Positions 45,713 to 57,187 of a DNA stretch of 64,000 bases are shown here, piece by piece. The notes below the pieces were generated by a model that saw nothing but the letters and a program-made list of their open reading frames with translations, was not told the origin of the DNA and made no database searches. The stretch is from Cryptomeria japonica. Taxonomy: Eukaryota; Streptophyta; Pinopsida; Cupressales; Cupressaceae. The position numbers and the translations under genes were made by a program. Each line of letters opens with the position of its first letter. Within the stretch, counting starts at the first letter, position 1. The stretch lies in contig NC_081406.1 of the NCBI RefSeq assembly GCF_030272615.1, positions 237,439,922 through 237,503,921 of the forward strand, given 5' to 3'.

Positions 45713-46980
45713 GAATTTTTTTAGATGGATGTTGTTGGTTGGCTCATCAAGCACGTCCCCTTCTGAAGTTGATAATTGATATGCTCCCGATCTATAAGCT
45801 GATATGACAACGAAGGGTCCCAACCATTTGGGTTCAAATTTCCCTTTCTTTTCTCGATCTTGTTGATTTCGGGGATTTTCCTTTAGGACTAGGTCACCAA
45901 CTTTGAATGCTCATGGGATGACTTTGTGATTGTAGCTTTTTCACATTCTTTATTGATATGCCTTAAGATGATCAAAGGAACGTTGGCAAAATTCATCTAG
46001 CAGCTTGAGTTCTTGCAACCTGTTGACTCGATATTCCTCATCTGGAATGAGGCCTTTTAATGACACCTAGAGTGATGGTATTTCTACCTCAATAGGTAGG
46101 GTAGCTTCTGACCCATACACCAATGAGTATGGTGTAGCTCTTTTAGGTGTTCGGATACTCGTTTGGTAGGCCCAAAGTGCAGGATTGAGCTGGACATGCC
46201 AGTCTTTACCAACATCATTCACTGTCTTTTTGAGGATTTTCAGGATTATCTTGTTTCAAGCCTCTACTTGGCCATTCCCTTGCGGATAATAAGGTGTCTA
46301 AAAGTGATGCTTAATATGGAATCACTCACAAAGCTCTTGAACATCTTGATTTTGAAAGGTCTTCCATTATCTATGATAATGGAGCTAAGGATGTTGTACC
46401 GACAGATGAGGTAATTCAGAATGAAGGAAGTTATCTGTTTGCGAGTCACTGTAGTCAATGGAACTGCCTCAATCCATTTGGTGAAGTATTCAGTGGCCAT
46501 GATGATGAACTTGTGTCCATTCGAGGATGAAGGATGAATCTTTCCCACTAGGTTGAGTCCCCATTGACAAAAAGGCCAAGATGTAGTGAATGGTTGCAAC
46601 TCTTGCGCTGGCAGATGTATGAGGTTGCTAAGAATTTGACACTTAGGAAATTTCCTAGAAAATTGATAAGACTATTTTCTCCATTTTCGGCCAGTAATAT
46701 CCCATCTTGAAAAGTTTCTTGGCAAGAGTAGGACCACTTGAATGCATACTATAAATACCTTTGGGAAGCTCATGTAAGGTGGAGTCAGATTCATTACGAT
46801 CGAGGCATCGAAGAAGAGTACCATCAAGACCTCAGTGATAAATCATGTCAGTGGTTAAGGTGTAGCAAGCTGCTTGTCATATAAAGCTTCATTTTTGGTT
46901 ATGAGATAGGTCTAGTGGGAGGGTATTGTCTTTGAGGTAGGCATAGATATTCCCGTGTAGGGGTGAATCGGAACCATTAA
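45713..46980 (-). pseudogene. Integrase of element C
   Basis: Core at 46264-46599: WPFCQWGLNLVGKIHPSSSN, NGHKFIIMATEYFTKWIEAVPL, then IIDNGRPF with the second catalytic Asp. It continues to about 45713 with ALWAYQTSIRTPKRATPYSL, PIEVEIPSL and GPFVVISAYRSGAYQL. Upstream toward 46980 lies the zinc region (GLDGTLLRCLDR, MGYYWPKMEK). Several stops break it. Confidence 0.8.
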
Positions 46981-47460
46981 GGGCACATATGACTTGGGAT
47001 TCTACATTGTCATAGGCGGGGGAAAATAATTGCTCCACCAGGAATTCATAGCGATTCTATTTATCTGGAATTTGTAGAAGTGAGACAATAGCGGCCATTG
47101 CATCAACAACTCTGTTGTTTAGCCTTGGAATCTGTTCAAATGTGATGTATACAAAGTATTTCTTAAAATTCTCCACCATGCGTTTGTATGCTATCAGCTT
47201 ATCATATTTCGTCTAATAGTCATCATTGATCTGATTGATAACTAATTGAGTGTCCCCATAGACTTTCAATTTTGTGATTTTCCATTCCACGACTAGTTTG
47301 ATACCTGTCACTAAAGCTTCATACTCAGCGTTATTATTGGTGAATGGAAACATCAATCTCTAGGATCACGAAATTGTGTCCCCTTTTGGAGTGACGAACA
47401 AGATGCCGACACTTGATCCATGCTATGTATAAGATCCATCAAAGTATAGGGTCCATTTCT
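46981..47460 (-). pseudogene. Second (archaeal-type) RNase H of element C
   Basis: KWTLYFDGSYT at 47423-47455, a TAG, then HGSSVGILF, NNNAEYEAL, GDTQLVINQI and NRVVDAMAAIVSLL. The three acidic residues of RNase HI are recognisable. The TAG after YFDGSYT sits at the same codon as in element B. Confidence 0.8.
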
Positions 47461-48080
47461 TTGGTGCAATAGTGAGCACATCCATATCTAGAAATTCCAC
47501 CTCTAGTGGGTGTTTGTCTGGTAGAGGTGCTTCTGCCAGTTGATATGCTATTGCTTGTCCTTTGATAGCCCTTCGTTCGGTAGACTGAATGCCAAACTCA
47601 CTTAGGATCATGACCTATTTTTCTAACCTCCCTATGAGAGCGGCTTTGTTGAGTAGACATTTTAGTGGGTCAATCTTTGCCACTAGCTTGATAGTATGAG
47701 CTAACATATAGTGTCTCAACTTTTGGGAAGTGAAAACTATAGCTAAGAAAGCTTTTTCTATGAAAGTGTAATTGAGTTCATATCCATTCAACATCCTGCT
47801 AATGTAATAGATGGTACTTTCATTTCCTATTGAGTCCTCTTGTGCTAGTAATGCCTCCAGTGACACTTTCATTGCTGATATGTAGAGGATGAGTGGCTTT
47901 CCCGCTATTGGTGGTACTAAAATAGGTGGATTCATGAGATATTGCTTCAGTTGATGGATTGATTCTGCACACTTGTCCTCCCATCTGAAAGGTACATTTT
48001 TATGAAGTAGATGGTTGAATGGGAGACATTTGTCCACTAATTGAGCAATGAAACTTCTGATAGATTAGAGTCTGTTTTGA
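47461..48080 (-). pseudogene. Ty3-type RNase H and tether of element C
   Basis: The open frame 47615-48037: FRWEDKCAESIHQLK, LILYISAMKVSLEALLAQED, STIYYISRMLNGYELNYTFIEKAFLAIVF, SQKLRHYMLAHTIKLV, DPLKCLLNKAALIGRLEK. This is the intact counterpart of the site interrupted in element B. Confidence 0.85.
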
Positions 48081-48780
48081 AGAGATCATAGCTGACTAAT
48101 GTTCCTGGGAGGTGGAATTTCCATGATAGATTGAACCTTTGTGGGGTCCACCTCGATTCTTTTTTTTGATACAATGTAGCCCAAGAGTTTTCTGGATGTG
48201 ACTCTGAAAAACACACTTTTTAGGATTGAATCTGACATTGAATTGCTCTAGTCTTTGAAATATTTTATCGAGGATGTCCAAGTGTTCTTCTCTTGTGAAT
48301 TATTTGGCTAGAAAGTCATCCACATAATCCTCTAGAAAAGTATGCATCATGTCATGGAAGATAGTTGTCATCGCTCTTTGATAGGTTGCACTAGCATTTT
48401 TCAAGCCAAAAGTCACAACGTTCTAACAGTATGTACCCCACGGATATGTGAATGTAGTTTTTTCTTGATCTTTTGGAGCTATCTTGATTTGGTTGTATCC
48501 GTAAAAACCATCCATTAGGGATAGCACTGTGTGCCCTGTCGTTAGATCAACAATGGTGTCAATGCTTGGTAAAGGAAATTCATCCTTTAGACAAGCCTTG
48601 TTGAGATCTCTGAAGTCTATACAAATCTTGATGCTTTTATTTGGTTTAGAGATTGGCACAATGTTAGAAATCCACTCTGCATAATCAATAGGTCGGATGA
48701 ATCCTACATCAAGCAACTTCTTCAACTCTTCTTTGACCAATATGGCGACATGTGGGTTCATCTTCCTTAGTTTCTATTTG
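48081..48780 (-). pseudogene. Reverse transcriptase of element C
   Basis: KKLLDVGFIRPIDYAEW, CIDFRDLNKACLKDEFPLP, GFYGYNQIKIAPKDQ, then TAG at about 48425 in WGTYC*NVV, then GLKNASATYQRAM, YVDDFL, and LEQFNVRFNPKKCVF after another stop. The catalytic aspartates remain. A frameshift near 48200 disturbs the thumb. Confidence 0.85.
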
Positions 48781-49796
48781 ACAGGTTTAGCTCTAGGAGC
48801 AATTGAAAAGTGATGTATGATGAGATTTGGATCTATCCCTAGCATGTCTGGATAAGACCAAGCAACGTTGATTTGCTTCTCCTTAAAGAATTTGAAAAAT
48901 TCAGGTTTTTCTTTTTCCATTAGTGATTCTCCCAGATGTATGGTTCTGGCTACTGCTTCAGTGCTGATATTTATTGATTGAGTTAGCTCAATCAAGATTG
49001 GTGCTCGGTAATGTTCAGGAAGAGTGTCAAGTCTCCCATCTTCAAGTTCCTCAAAGAGGTCTTCACCATTAGATGCATCCTTTGTTTTTACTTTTTTGTG
49101 ATCTAATACTGCCATTAGATGGTTTTCACCATTAGATCGATTGTTCATTTTGTTCATTTTGTGACTGAGAGACTTGGCACTCCCCTGATTGTAGATATCA
49201 TTATGTGATTCTCTAGTAGAGCATGTTTTTGGGTTAATAGAGCAGAGGTATTGAACAATGGCCTCATCATTTTGAAATATTGGTATATTGTGCCTAGGTT
49301 CTTCCCAGTCTATAAGGTCAAGATATGTGAGAGGTAGGGAGTCATTTGGTAGGTCAAGATCAGCTGTTGTGAGGGTCATGATAGAGATATTGTCATAGTT
49401 GTTCATAGCATGGGTGAGGTATATAACAGTCTCAATGTTTTTGATGGTACTCTCATCGATATTGCCTCTTTCGTATTGAAGTTGTTCATTCTCACTAGCC
49501 TCATAGATATGTTGTGGGCCAAATTCAAACGATCTAGAGCTTGAGCCTTGTCCCTCATAAGGAATGGGTGTGTATGCATGGATTATATCCACCTCAATAT
49601 CCTTAGTAATATCAAAACAAGTTTCCCACTCATATTTATTGGAATCTGTTTCATAATCTCTATCCGAGGTCACTCCACTAAATCTGACAAGTATGTTATA
49701 GGGAGAGAAAAGGTCACTGATAATCGATACAAGTTTGGTAGCTTGTTCTAATTTAGGGTCTGTACTTGTTTGTACTCTTTGGATTTGCTCATACAC
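48774..49796 (-). pseudogene. Acidic spacer and RT entry region of element C
   Basis: 340 open codons. The first two thirds are acidic with no recognised domain but match the spacer of element B in NNRSNGENHLMAV and KVKTKDASNGEDLFEELEDG. The end, INVAWSYPDMLGIDPNLIIHH, is the Tat RT entry motif. The protein is joined to RT except for a stop at about 48775. Confidence 0.75.
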
Positions 49797-50096
49797 AGTT
49801 TCCCTTCTTTGAGTAGCAATCTCCTTAGGTTGTGGCTCGCATTTGGTTTCATCAGGTGCTTGTACATGACGTACTTTTTTATAAGAATCCTCATCTCTTT
49901 GGATAAAGAGTTCTTCTTGTCACTTATCATTTTCTTCATGCTCTTTTTCTTTTCTTATCTTTTTCGATGCTTGGTGTAGAACCTCTTTCCATGAGTTGTC
50001 ATTATGTGTTATCTTTTCTCTCCATTGGGGTTTTTGATGGTGATCTTTCTTTTGCACAAGTTTAACATGCTGGTCATACCCAAGTCTTGATTTCTC

Positions 50097-50375
50097 TTAT
50101 GCAAGTTGTGAATGGGGTTGTATGGGTTCTATGATGTCCTCTTGATGAATTCCAATAGGTACTTTTCCTTTATATCCCATTATTTGCATGATTCTGAACC
50201 CATTTCCATACTGTTCTGTGGGAACAACCACTTCTAGGACAACAACTCTTATTTCTTCTTCATCCTTGTATAGCCAGCTGAGGTTGTCTTTGTCGTCTGA
50301 TTCTTCAACCAGTATGCCCATCTGGATAAATTTACCATCAAACTTATTAATGGGTTGTGCTATTGATGTCTCCAT
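50097..50375 (-). pseudogene. G-patch-like segment of element C
   Basis: YGNGFRIMQIMGYKGKVPIG followed by IHQEDIIEPIQP keeps the G-patch spacing and is at the same place, between protease and RT, as in element B. The last conserved glycine of the pattern is replaced. 49800-50096 is lysine-rich, frame-broken sequence between this and the spacer. Confidence 0.6.
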
Positions 50376-50689
50376 GTGGAAGGTTGTCCGTGAGATTTTG
50401 GTGAAGTTGGTAACTTAGATAGACATAAGGGTTCAAAGCAGTATTCCGAAACCTTAGTCCTTTATCTTCATCTTTTGCTCAAAATTCATGGATAGGGACT
50501 TGAGTTTTTCTTGATGGTTGGATGATGAGGAAGCTTGGGCCTCCCTATTGTGTGGAGCTAGAACATCTTGTGTTGCCCCCATAACATTGCAGTACTAAAA
50601 GGGGTTACTATCTGTTGATATTGAAATTTCTTGTCCGTTGTAGGGGAATTTGAGACAATGATGGTACCTTGAAGGCACCGCTTGCATTT

Positions 50690-51287
50690 CATGGATCCAA
50701 GGATGATCCAATAGTATGTTGTATGTCAAGTCTATGTCCAAGACTTGGCACAATGTGTCTCTTTTCACTGGTCCTACCTAAATGCGTAGTACCACTGTTC
50801 CTTCAGATGACCTTTCTTCATCATCATACACTTTGATAGTGATCTTGTTTTTAGGTTCAATATCTTGGTCGGAGAAGCCCAATGCACAAATAAGATTTAA
50901 GGTACATATATTGAGACAATCTCCTCCATCTATTAGTACTCATTTAACCTGGTGTTTGTAGACTAGGACTTCTATATGGAGCGAGGTGTTGTGCGGATGA
51001 CTGAAGGAGACGTCATCGTGTTCTAAAAAAGATATGCTATATGGCACCATCATATGTACCACCATGGCTTGGAACCGATTGATATCCAAATCATTTGGAA
51101 CTGTTGTTTCTACAAGAGATTTCTCCAAGATATCCTTATGCTTTGGTGAAAGTTTAAGCAATTCTAGTATTGATATTTGAGTGGGTGTCCTTTGTATTTG
51201 ATTGACCAAGTTATATTGAGTCTTGGGCATAGTTGTTGCTTTAGATGTACTCCCCTTCAAGACATATTTCTGATCCCTCATTGTCAT
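50690..51287 (-). pseudogene. Protease region of element C
   Basis: The open part 50940-51287 gives the pre-protease segment (ILELLKLSPKHKDIL). After one stop the frame continues with VLIDGGDCLNICTLN, GFSDQD and KITIKVYDDEERSSEGTVVLR. The active site is DGG as in element B. Confidence 0.7.
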
Positions 51288-51374
51288 GTTTACCGATGCA
51301 TGCTCTTGTTTATCTTTGATCTTTATGACATTTATTTGATTGTCACATGCCGATATGTGATTTATGATGTTTTC

Positions 51375-52640
51375 TTATATGTGATTGATGCAGGCTCCTT
51401 TGTTGTTGTTTGACGTTGATGATCCTCCCTTATCATAATTAAGAGGAGGATTTTTGAAAGCCTCATGATCACCATTGGTTTTATGACCATCGACCATTAT
51501 GTCTCCCTTATCTATCATATCTTGAACCAGGTTTTTGAAGCTCATGCAATTGTCTGTTCTATGCTCCTTGTTTCGATGATAATCATAATAATTCAAGTCA
51601 TTCCACCATGGTGGTTTGACTTGGGATTCAAAGTTGCTGATGAATAGCAATGTGATAACCTTGTTTGCTAATAGTTCTCAAAATGTAGATTCCAAGGTTT
51701 GTCCCAATGGTGTATATGTTCTTCGGTATGGGGAAGTGGAGTGTTAGTGTTACCCCCTTGGTTTTTGTTGTTGGCTCGATAGTTGTTGTTGTTTTTGTTG
51801 TTCCCTTGGTTGGTAGTACATTGATAATTGTTAGTGCCTTTATTGGCACTTCTTTGATCATTGTTGGATGGTGTGTTACCTGATAAAGTCAGCACTGGTT
51901 GCTTAGAGTTTATATTGTTGGCATCGACTATACCATCATTAACAAATATTTTGTTTCTAGTCCAAAACTTGGACTTGTCTGAGTTGTTGTTATTATATTG
52001 ATTTCTATAGGTGTTATTTTTGATAGACTAACACCTTCCTTGGAGAACCTCAAGGTCCCTTTCTTTATGGAGACTTCCTCTACATGGATTCCATTCTTGA
52101 TCAACTTTGTAAAAGTAGGTAGACATTGTAGTTTGAGTTGATAACTCATTTCATCGTTCAAATTGTCTATGAAGATTTCCATCTTTTCCTTTTCAGGTAC
52201 ATCTCGTGGGTACCTTGAGACCATACGTCTCCATCATTATAATAACACCATAAATGTTTCATTCTTCTTTTGCTTTGTATTGAATATGTCAAGCATAGTG
52301 ATCTCATGTTGGATATTGTAGGAGTATTGTGTAATGAATTTATTCACCAACTCATCAAATGATCTAATGGGATGTGTGAGTTTTGACAACCACTCCATTG
52401 TTTTCCCTCCCAAAATTCTTGGGAATAGCCTCATCATGTATATATCATTATGAGAAAACTCCAAGCTCATAGTATAGAATTCCTTGACGTGATCACGAGG
52501 ATCACTCTTACCATCGTATTTATCATACTTTGGTATATTCGAATTTGGCAGGAAAGGTATCATGTTTAGCCTCCTATAAAAAGGGTAAGGACAAATTTCC
52601 TCCAAATAATACCTCATTGTAGACCCTTGTTGCCTATCTC
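51375..52640 (-). pseudogene. gag of element C
   Basis: 52237-52617 holds the Gag entry and capsid segment (YPFYRRLNMIPF, YDKYDGKSDPRDHVKEFY, MMRLFPRILGGKTMEWL, FDELVNKFITQYS). 51928-52224 continues it in another frame. 51375-51650 carries the PPWWNDLNYYDYHRNKEHRTDNC zinc-motif remnant, whose first Cys has become Tyr. An Asn/Thr-rich tract (51668-51895) links them. Confidence 0.8.
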
Positions 52641-53586
52641 ACATTTGTTGTTGGAGTGCTTGGAGTTGTTATGTAATAATATCTAGGGGCACATTTCCTT
52701 CATTGGACCTTTGATGATGGGCATCCCCTTGTTCACTAATGTCATCATGATTACGGGTATTGTCTTGTTTATGGGTATGATTTTGGGTTTCATCTCCTCT
52801 TAGGTGCTCTTGATTCTAGTTATTGTATGTATACGTCCTTTCCCTTGTTCGTGACATTCTTTCATCAATATTCCTTAAATTTCCTATGTCAAAATCTTCA
52901 AGAATCCTGACTCCTTTACTAGTTAGCATGAGGAGATATTTTTGTTTATCTGCGTCTATAAGCCTTTCCATGAGTTTTTTGGAAAGTGGCATTTTCTTGA
53001 CATTGTTGGACGAGCTCATTGGTGATCTCTTCTTATTCCATGTTCGTATTAAAAGGATTTGACTCCATTTGACTCATACTTGATTCTGGTTGTGGATCCT
53101 TTTTTTTTTTTTTTTTTTTTTCAGATCGAGTGACAGCGGGCATCAATAGATTTCTATAGTAGTGAATTCCTCCTCTTCTAATAGGGTTCTTGGTGGATTT
53201 GGTGGCTCAGGCCGAGCCTCGTTGTAAGTGATGCAATTTTTTGGAAATAAAGTGGGATTTATCCTTCCCCCACTATTAAGACGTTGATTGAATGTTGCTT
53301 TCAGAATGTAAGCTCTACTTCTCAAAGGTTATTTGTCAAACTCATTAAATTTTCCTTGGAGATATAATTGCATATGATGCAAGAAAATGCAATGTGATGC
53401 AAAGAGTTGACGGTTGATGTAGAGAAATTTACTCCTCTTGATAATTGCCTTAGGACTAGGTTGTCTCTTCTTCAACTTAGTCTATTGATGAAGACTTCTT
53501 CTTCTCAAAATATGGGGAGTGGTCATACAAATGATCAAAGAACATTGATGCTAATGGTTGATATGGATAATTTGTTTTAAATACTC
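52641..53586 (-). other. gag N-terminus and leader remnant of element C
   Basis: 52816-53019 is a short basic frame starting MSSSNNVKKMPLSKKLME, with an FDIGNLRNID segment. Beyond it there is a run of T at 53101-53120 and non-coding leader. The element is cut at 53587 by the copia LTR. Confidence 0.5.
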
Positions 53587-54815
53587 TGCTAAAATAACTG
53601 GTGAACAACTAAGAGGGGGGGGGGGGTGAATCAATTGTTAACAGATTATAACTTTTAATCCACAATATAATCTTAAACAAATCAAGTACCGGTAAAGCAT
53701 ATACAGATACTGGTAAACAATACAACTTAACAATTAACCAGATAATCAATGCAAGGCAACCATACCACATAACACCATGATTTGTACATGGAAAACTCGG
53801 AAAGGGAAAAACCACGGTGGGAAGCCTACCCATAGTCAGACGATACTTCTTCAGAAAGTATGTTTTATAATGAGGGGCCTGCACTTGCAGGAAGGCACAC
53901 TGCCTAGAGCTTACTACTCATTACAAAATAGTCTCACTAACTAAAGAGAGGCTACAACCATCTCAAGATAAATGGACAACAACCCAATAGAGTGAACTAC
54001 TAGAAATAGAATCTACCATGCTTGATTACAATCTTGGTTAAGCTCAATATCGGAGGACTAAATCCTCTTCTGAATCCAATTCGATCACCAATGATTGGCT
54101 AACTCCTTTGCTTGAATGATATTACAATATTGGCATATTACATTCCTTGACCATGACCTTTTCACTAACCATGATACTCTACAAAGAGTTTCTACCTCTT
54201 ATTTATACAAATCCTAAGGCCTAAACCAATCAGGTCGGCCACCTAAAAGATATTACAATAAGATCATTACATAATTTCTTATTACAATGATATGCCATGT
54301 CGGCTTAAGACCAAAATAATAATAACAAATCCATAAATCATCTTGAAGCATCTCGATAACGTGTAGAGCACACGTTAGCATGATACCGGTCCATAACCTA
54401 GATAGGTGCTGGACCAATTTTGGGTCCACCACGCCAAAGAAATGTCTTCAAACAATTGAAGGATGATCAAAGAACATCTTCAACATCCTAAAATCCATGA
54501 AGAAGCTGCACCAACACCAATTATGCATCCTGTCACGATTCCTCAATGAAATCTCTATCGATAAAGCCTTAAACTAGTGTCCGTAAGGGTTTACCAGAGT
54601 GTATGATAGCATTCAATTACCAAACCAATACCAACTGACCAAAACATGCTCATGGAGCATATAACACATGAAATCAAACATACTTCACTGATCCAAACAT
54701 GTCGGAAGTGTCCAACAGATAGTCTTTTTTGCCGATAACACTAGATCTTCTATTGGTAACCAAAACCTGTCTGTCAGTAACCAATCATAACAACTAGTGT
54801 TGACATCAATGAAAA
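53587..54815 (-). repeat. 3' LTR of copia element D, distal part
   Basis: Begins TGCTAAAATAACTGG on the plus strand (LTR end ...TTTTAGCA on the minus strand) and includes a C/G homopolymer run at 53612-53626. The left limit is inferred from the TG and the change from element C leader. Confidence 0.6.
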
Positions 54816-55695
54816 TGTTGGCATTCTACACTCAGATGAGAATTGTTGATGTTGTCATTGATGGCAACCAACTGGTAATATGGTTCACAGGTTACACCGG
54901 CAAAAAACTTCGCATACTAGCACCGACAACTACAAAAAGTTCATTCTCACCGGCACCCAGTCTACACCAACAGAAGATCTTATCGGAACCCTAGCCGACA
55001 TGGAAATTATATTGTTTTGTATTGTAATTATATTGTATAGCCAACATGATGTATTGTAAAGACTCATATATGTATGAGATCTTATAGGTCATTTTGTAAT
55101 GTAAAAAAAATATGTATGGTATGTAAGCAAAGGAAGGATATGTAATTGGGTAATTAATATGAGAGCGAATATATGTATATGCATTTTGATGTAACAATTT
55201 TGATGAGCGAATAAGAGAAGAGAAGAGCGAAGAAAGGTTTATGGCAGAGGTATTTGATAGAGCTTAAACCGGTACTGAATCCAACATTGCAAATGCTATT
55301 TTGAGCAGTACATTGTCATTGGATTTAATCATCCAATTTTGTAGTCAGTGGGACTCCTATTTTGTGATTGAGCAGTGAGCTCTAGGCTGTTGGCCTTCCT
55401 GCATGTGCATGCCCCTATTGTATCAGTAATATTTATTCATATTGGCCAATGAGTAAATATTATGGGTCACAAATTCCACCGAGGTTTTTCCCCTACTGGG
55501 TTTCCTCGCCAAAATATATGTGTTATGGTGTGCATTGATGGTTATATTGTTATTCTCTTTATTGCTTTATTGCTTGTTTACCAATACATTAATTTGGGTT
55601 GTAAAGTTGCAAACGAGTTTAAATATTTCATCTACCAGTTAGACATTGATTCATCCCCCCTCTTAGTGTCTTTGGGACTGATCAAGTATCTAACA
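54816..55695 (+). repeat. 5' LTR of element E
   Basis: 880 bp, TGTTGGCATTC ... GTATCTAACA. It aligns with 60815-61512 and then 63030-63203, the second copy being split by a solo LTR. Confidence 0.9.
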
Positions 55696-55698
55696 ATT

Positions 55699-55710
55699 GG
55701 TATCAGAGCC
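55699..55710 (+). other. Primer binding site of element E
   Basis: TGGTATCAGAGC three bases after the LTR, the standard plant PBS complementary to initiator tRNA-Met. Confidence 0.9.
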
Positions 55711-55766
55711 TAGTCCTCTATTTGCAGAAGCCTAATAGCTTGAGGAAGATTTTGAAACCGGTACTG

Positions 55767-56882
55767 ATGGAAAGCTTGAGATAACAGTTGGAAGGAGCTC
55801 TTGAAGATTTTGATGCAAAAAAATTGAAGAATATCAAACTAGAAGATGAACTCAGAACTGCTCGGGAATTTATCAAAGCACTTCAAGATAACCTAGTTAT
55901 AGAAAATAATAAGAGAAAATAATTACATGTGCAATTGCATAATCAAGATGATGAAGAAAAAGAAACTCTTAGAGATATTGCAGATAAATTAAGACAAGAG
56001 AACAGTAACATGAAGAATGAGATGGAAGATTTAACCATGAGACTATGCAAGGATATTGAAGATAGAAAGAGGAATGAGGAAGATTTGGCCAGAAGACTAA
56101 ATGAAAGATTAGATGAATCTCAAAGGCTTAGTTATGAAAATGATATGCTCAAAACTGATTTAATTCACATGCAACATGACAAAGAGGAACTTTTGAGACA
56201 AGTTAGCACTTTGGAAAGTGAGTTGGTCACTGCAAATGAATACAAAGACAAATTCAAGAAGAGTTCAGATAATCTTGATGATATGTTGAAAAGTCAGAAA
56301 CCAGATGGAGAAACAATTGGACTTGGATTTGAACATGGAGAAAGCTCAGGGGCTGCAAACAACCATGATCACAACAAATTGATAAGGCAACCAAATGCTT
56401 ATAAATTTAATGGGAAATGTTTTAATTGCAACAAATTTGGTCATAGAACAAATCAGTGTAGATTTAGGAATAATCAGAATACAAACTTACCCACCGGTCA
56501 ATGTTCCAAATGCAATAAAAATGGTCATAACTCAGACAATTGCAGAATTAATGTGAAATGCTATGTTTGTCGTAGATTTGGATATTTATCTAATCAATGT
56601 AGAACTCAAACCGGTCAAGGTTATGGAAAGGCTATTTAGAGAAACAATGTAACTTGTTATGCATGTACCAAGATTGGGCATATTGCAAAATTTTGTAGAA
56701 GCAAGACTATACTGACGAACAATAAAGGATCTAATAACAAAGGAAAAGAAAATGTGACTAAAATCAAGCAAGAATTTTCAAAACAATGGATTAGGAAGAG
56801 AGATCAGAGAAGTGATGAATCTGTCACTGCACCAGCAGAACAGGGTAATCCTGCACCGACAAAAGATTCTTCATCCAACTAA
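55767..56882 (+). pseudogene. Coiled-coil, CCHC zinc-knuckle (gag-like) protein of element E
   Basis: One frame of 372 codons from ATG 55767 to TAA 56880, interrupted by TAA at 55782 and 55920 and TAG at 56637. About 200 residues of Glu/Lys/Leu-rich coiled coil are followed by four knuckles of the C-x2-C-x4-H-x4-C type: CFNCNKFGHRTNQC, CSKCNKNGHNSDNC, CYVCRRFGYLSNQC (the His is Tyr) and CYACTKIGHIAKFC after the last stop. Knuckles bind RNA in retroelement nucleocapsids. I see no capsid-type segment, so this may be an RNA-binding packaging adaptor rather than a full Gag. 55929-56639 is the longest open piece. Confidence 0.8.
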
Positions 56883-57187
56883 GGAATAATCCTTAGGGGT
56901 AAGGCAACAAATTAAAAATCATGCATTTATCCTCGGGTTATGGTAAGAAGTTATATTTCTTCTTTACCGGCAGATATGTGGAGTTTTCACTTCACCGACG
57001 AAGCATTTATTGCGGTTGTAAGTCAAAATTTTGGTTATAAAGGCATTGTAACCTCTCATTTCAATTCACCAAGCATCCAAGAATTCAAAGAGAGAAAAAT
57101 TGAGCAAAGGCATTCTAAAAGTGAAGCAACAAAGGTATTTTCAGGGCATTCAAGGATTTCACAGTTAAAAGGTATTTATCTTTCGTA

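Larger units (their letters stand above)
32898..53586 (-). mobile_element. Tat-type Ty3/gypsy retrotransposon C, degenerate, split by the fold-back structure
   Basis: Same minus-strand order and nearly the same protein wording as element B: gag, protease, G-patch-like, RT, RNase H, second RNase H, integrase, long 3' region, PPT, LTR. Its 3' region is interrupted at about 35570-43880. The right end (PBS and 5' LTR) is missing or displaced where the copia LTR starts at 53587. No antisense PMD ORF was found in its 3' region. Confidence 0.8.
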
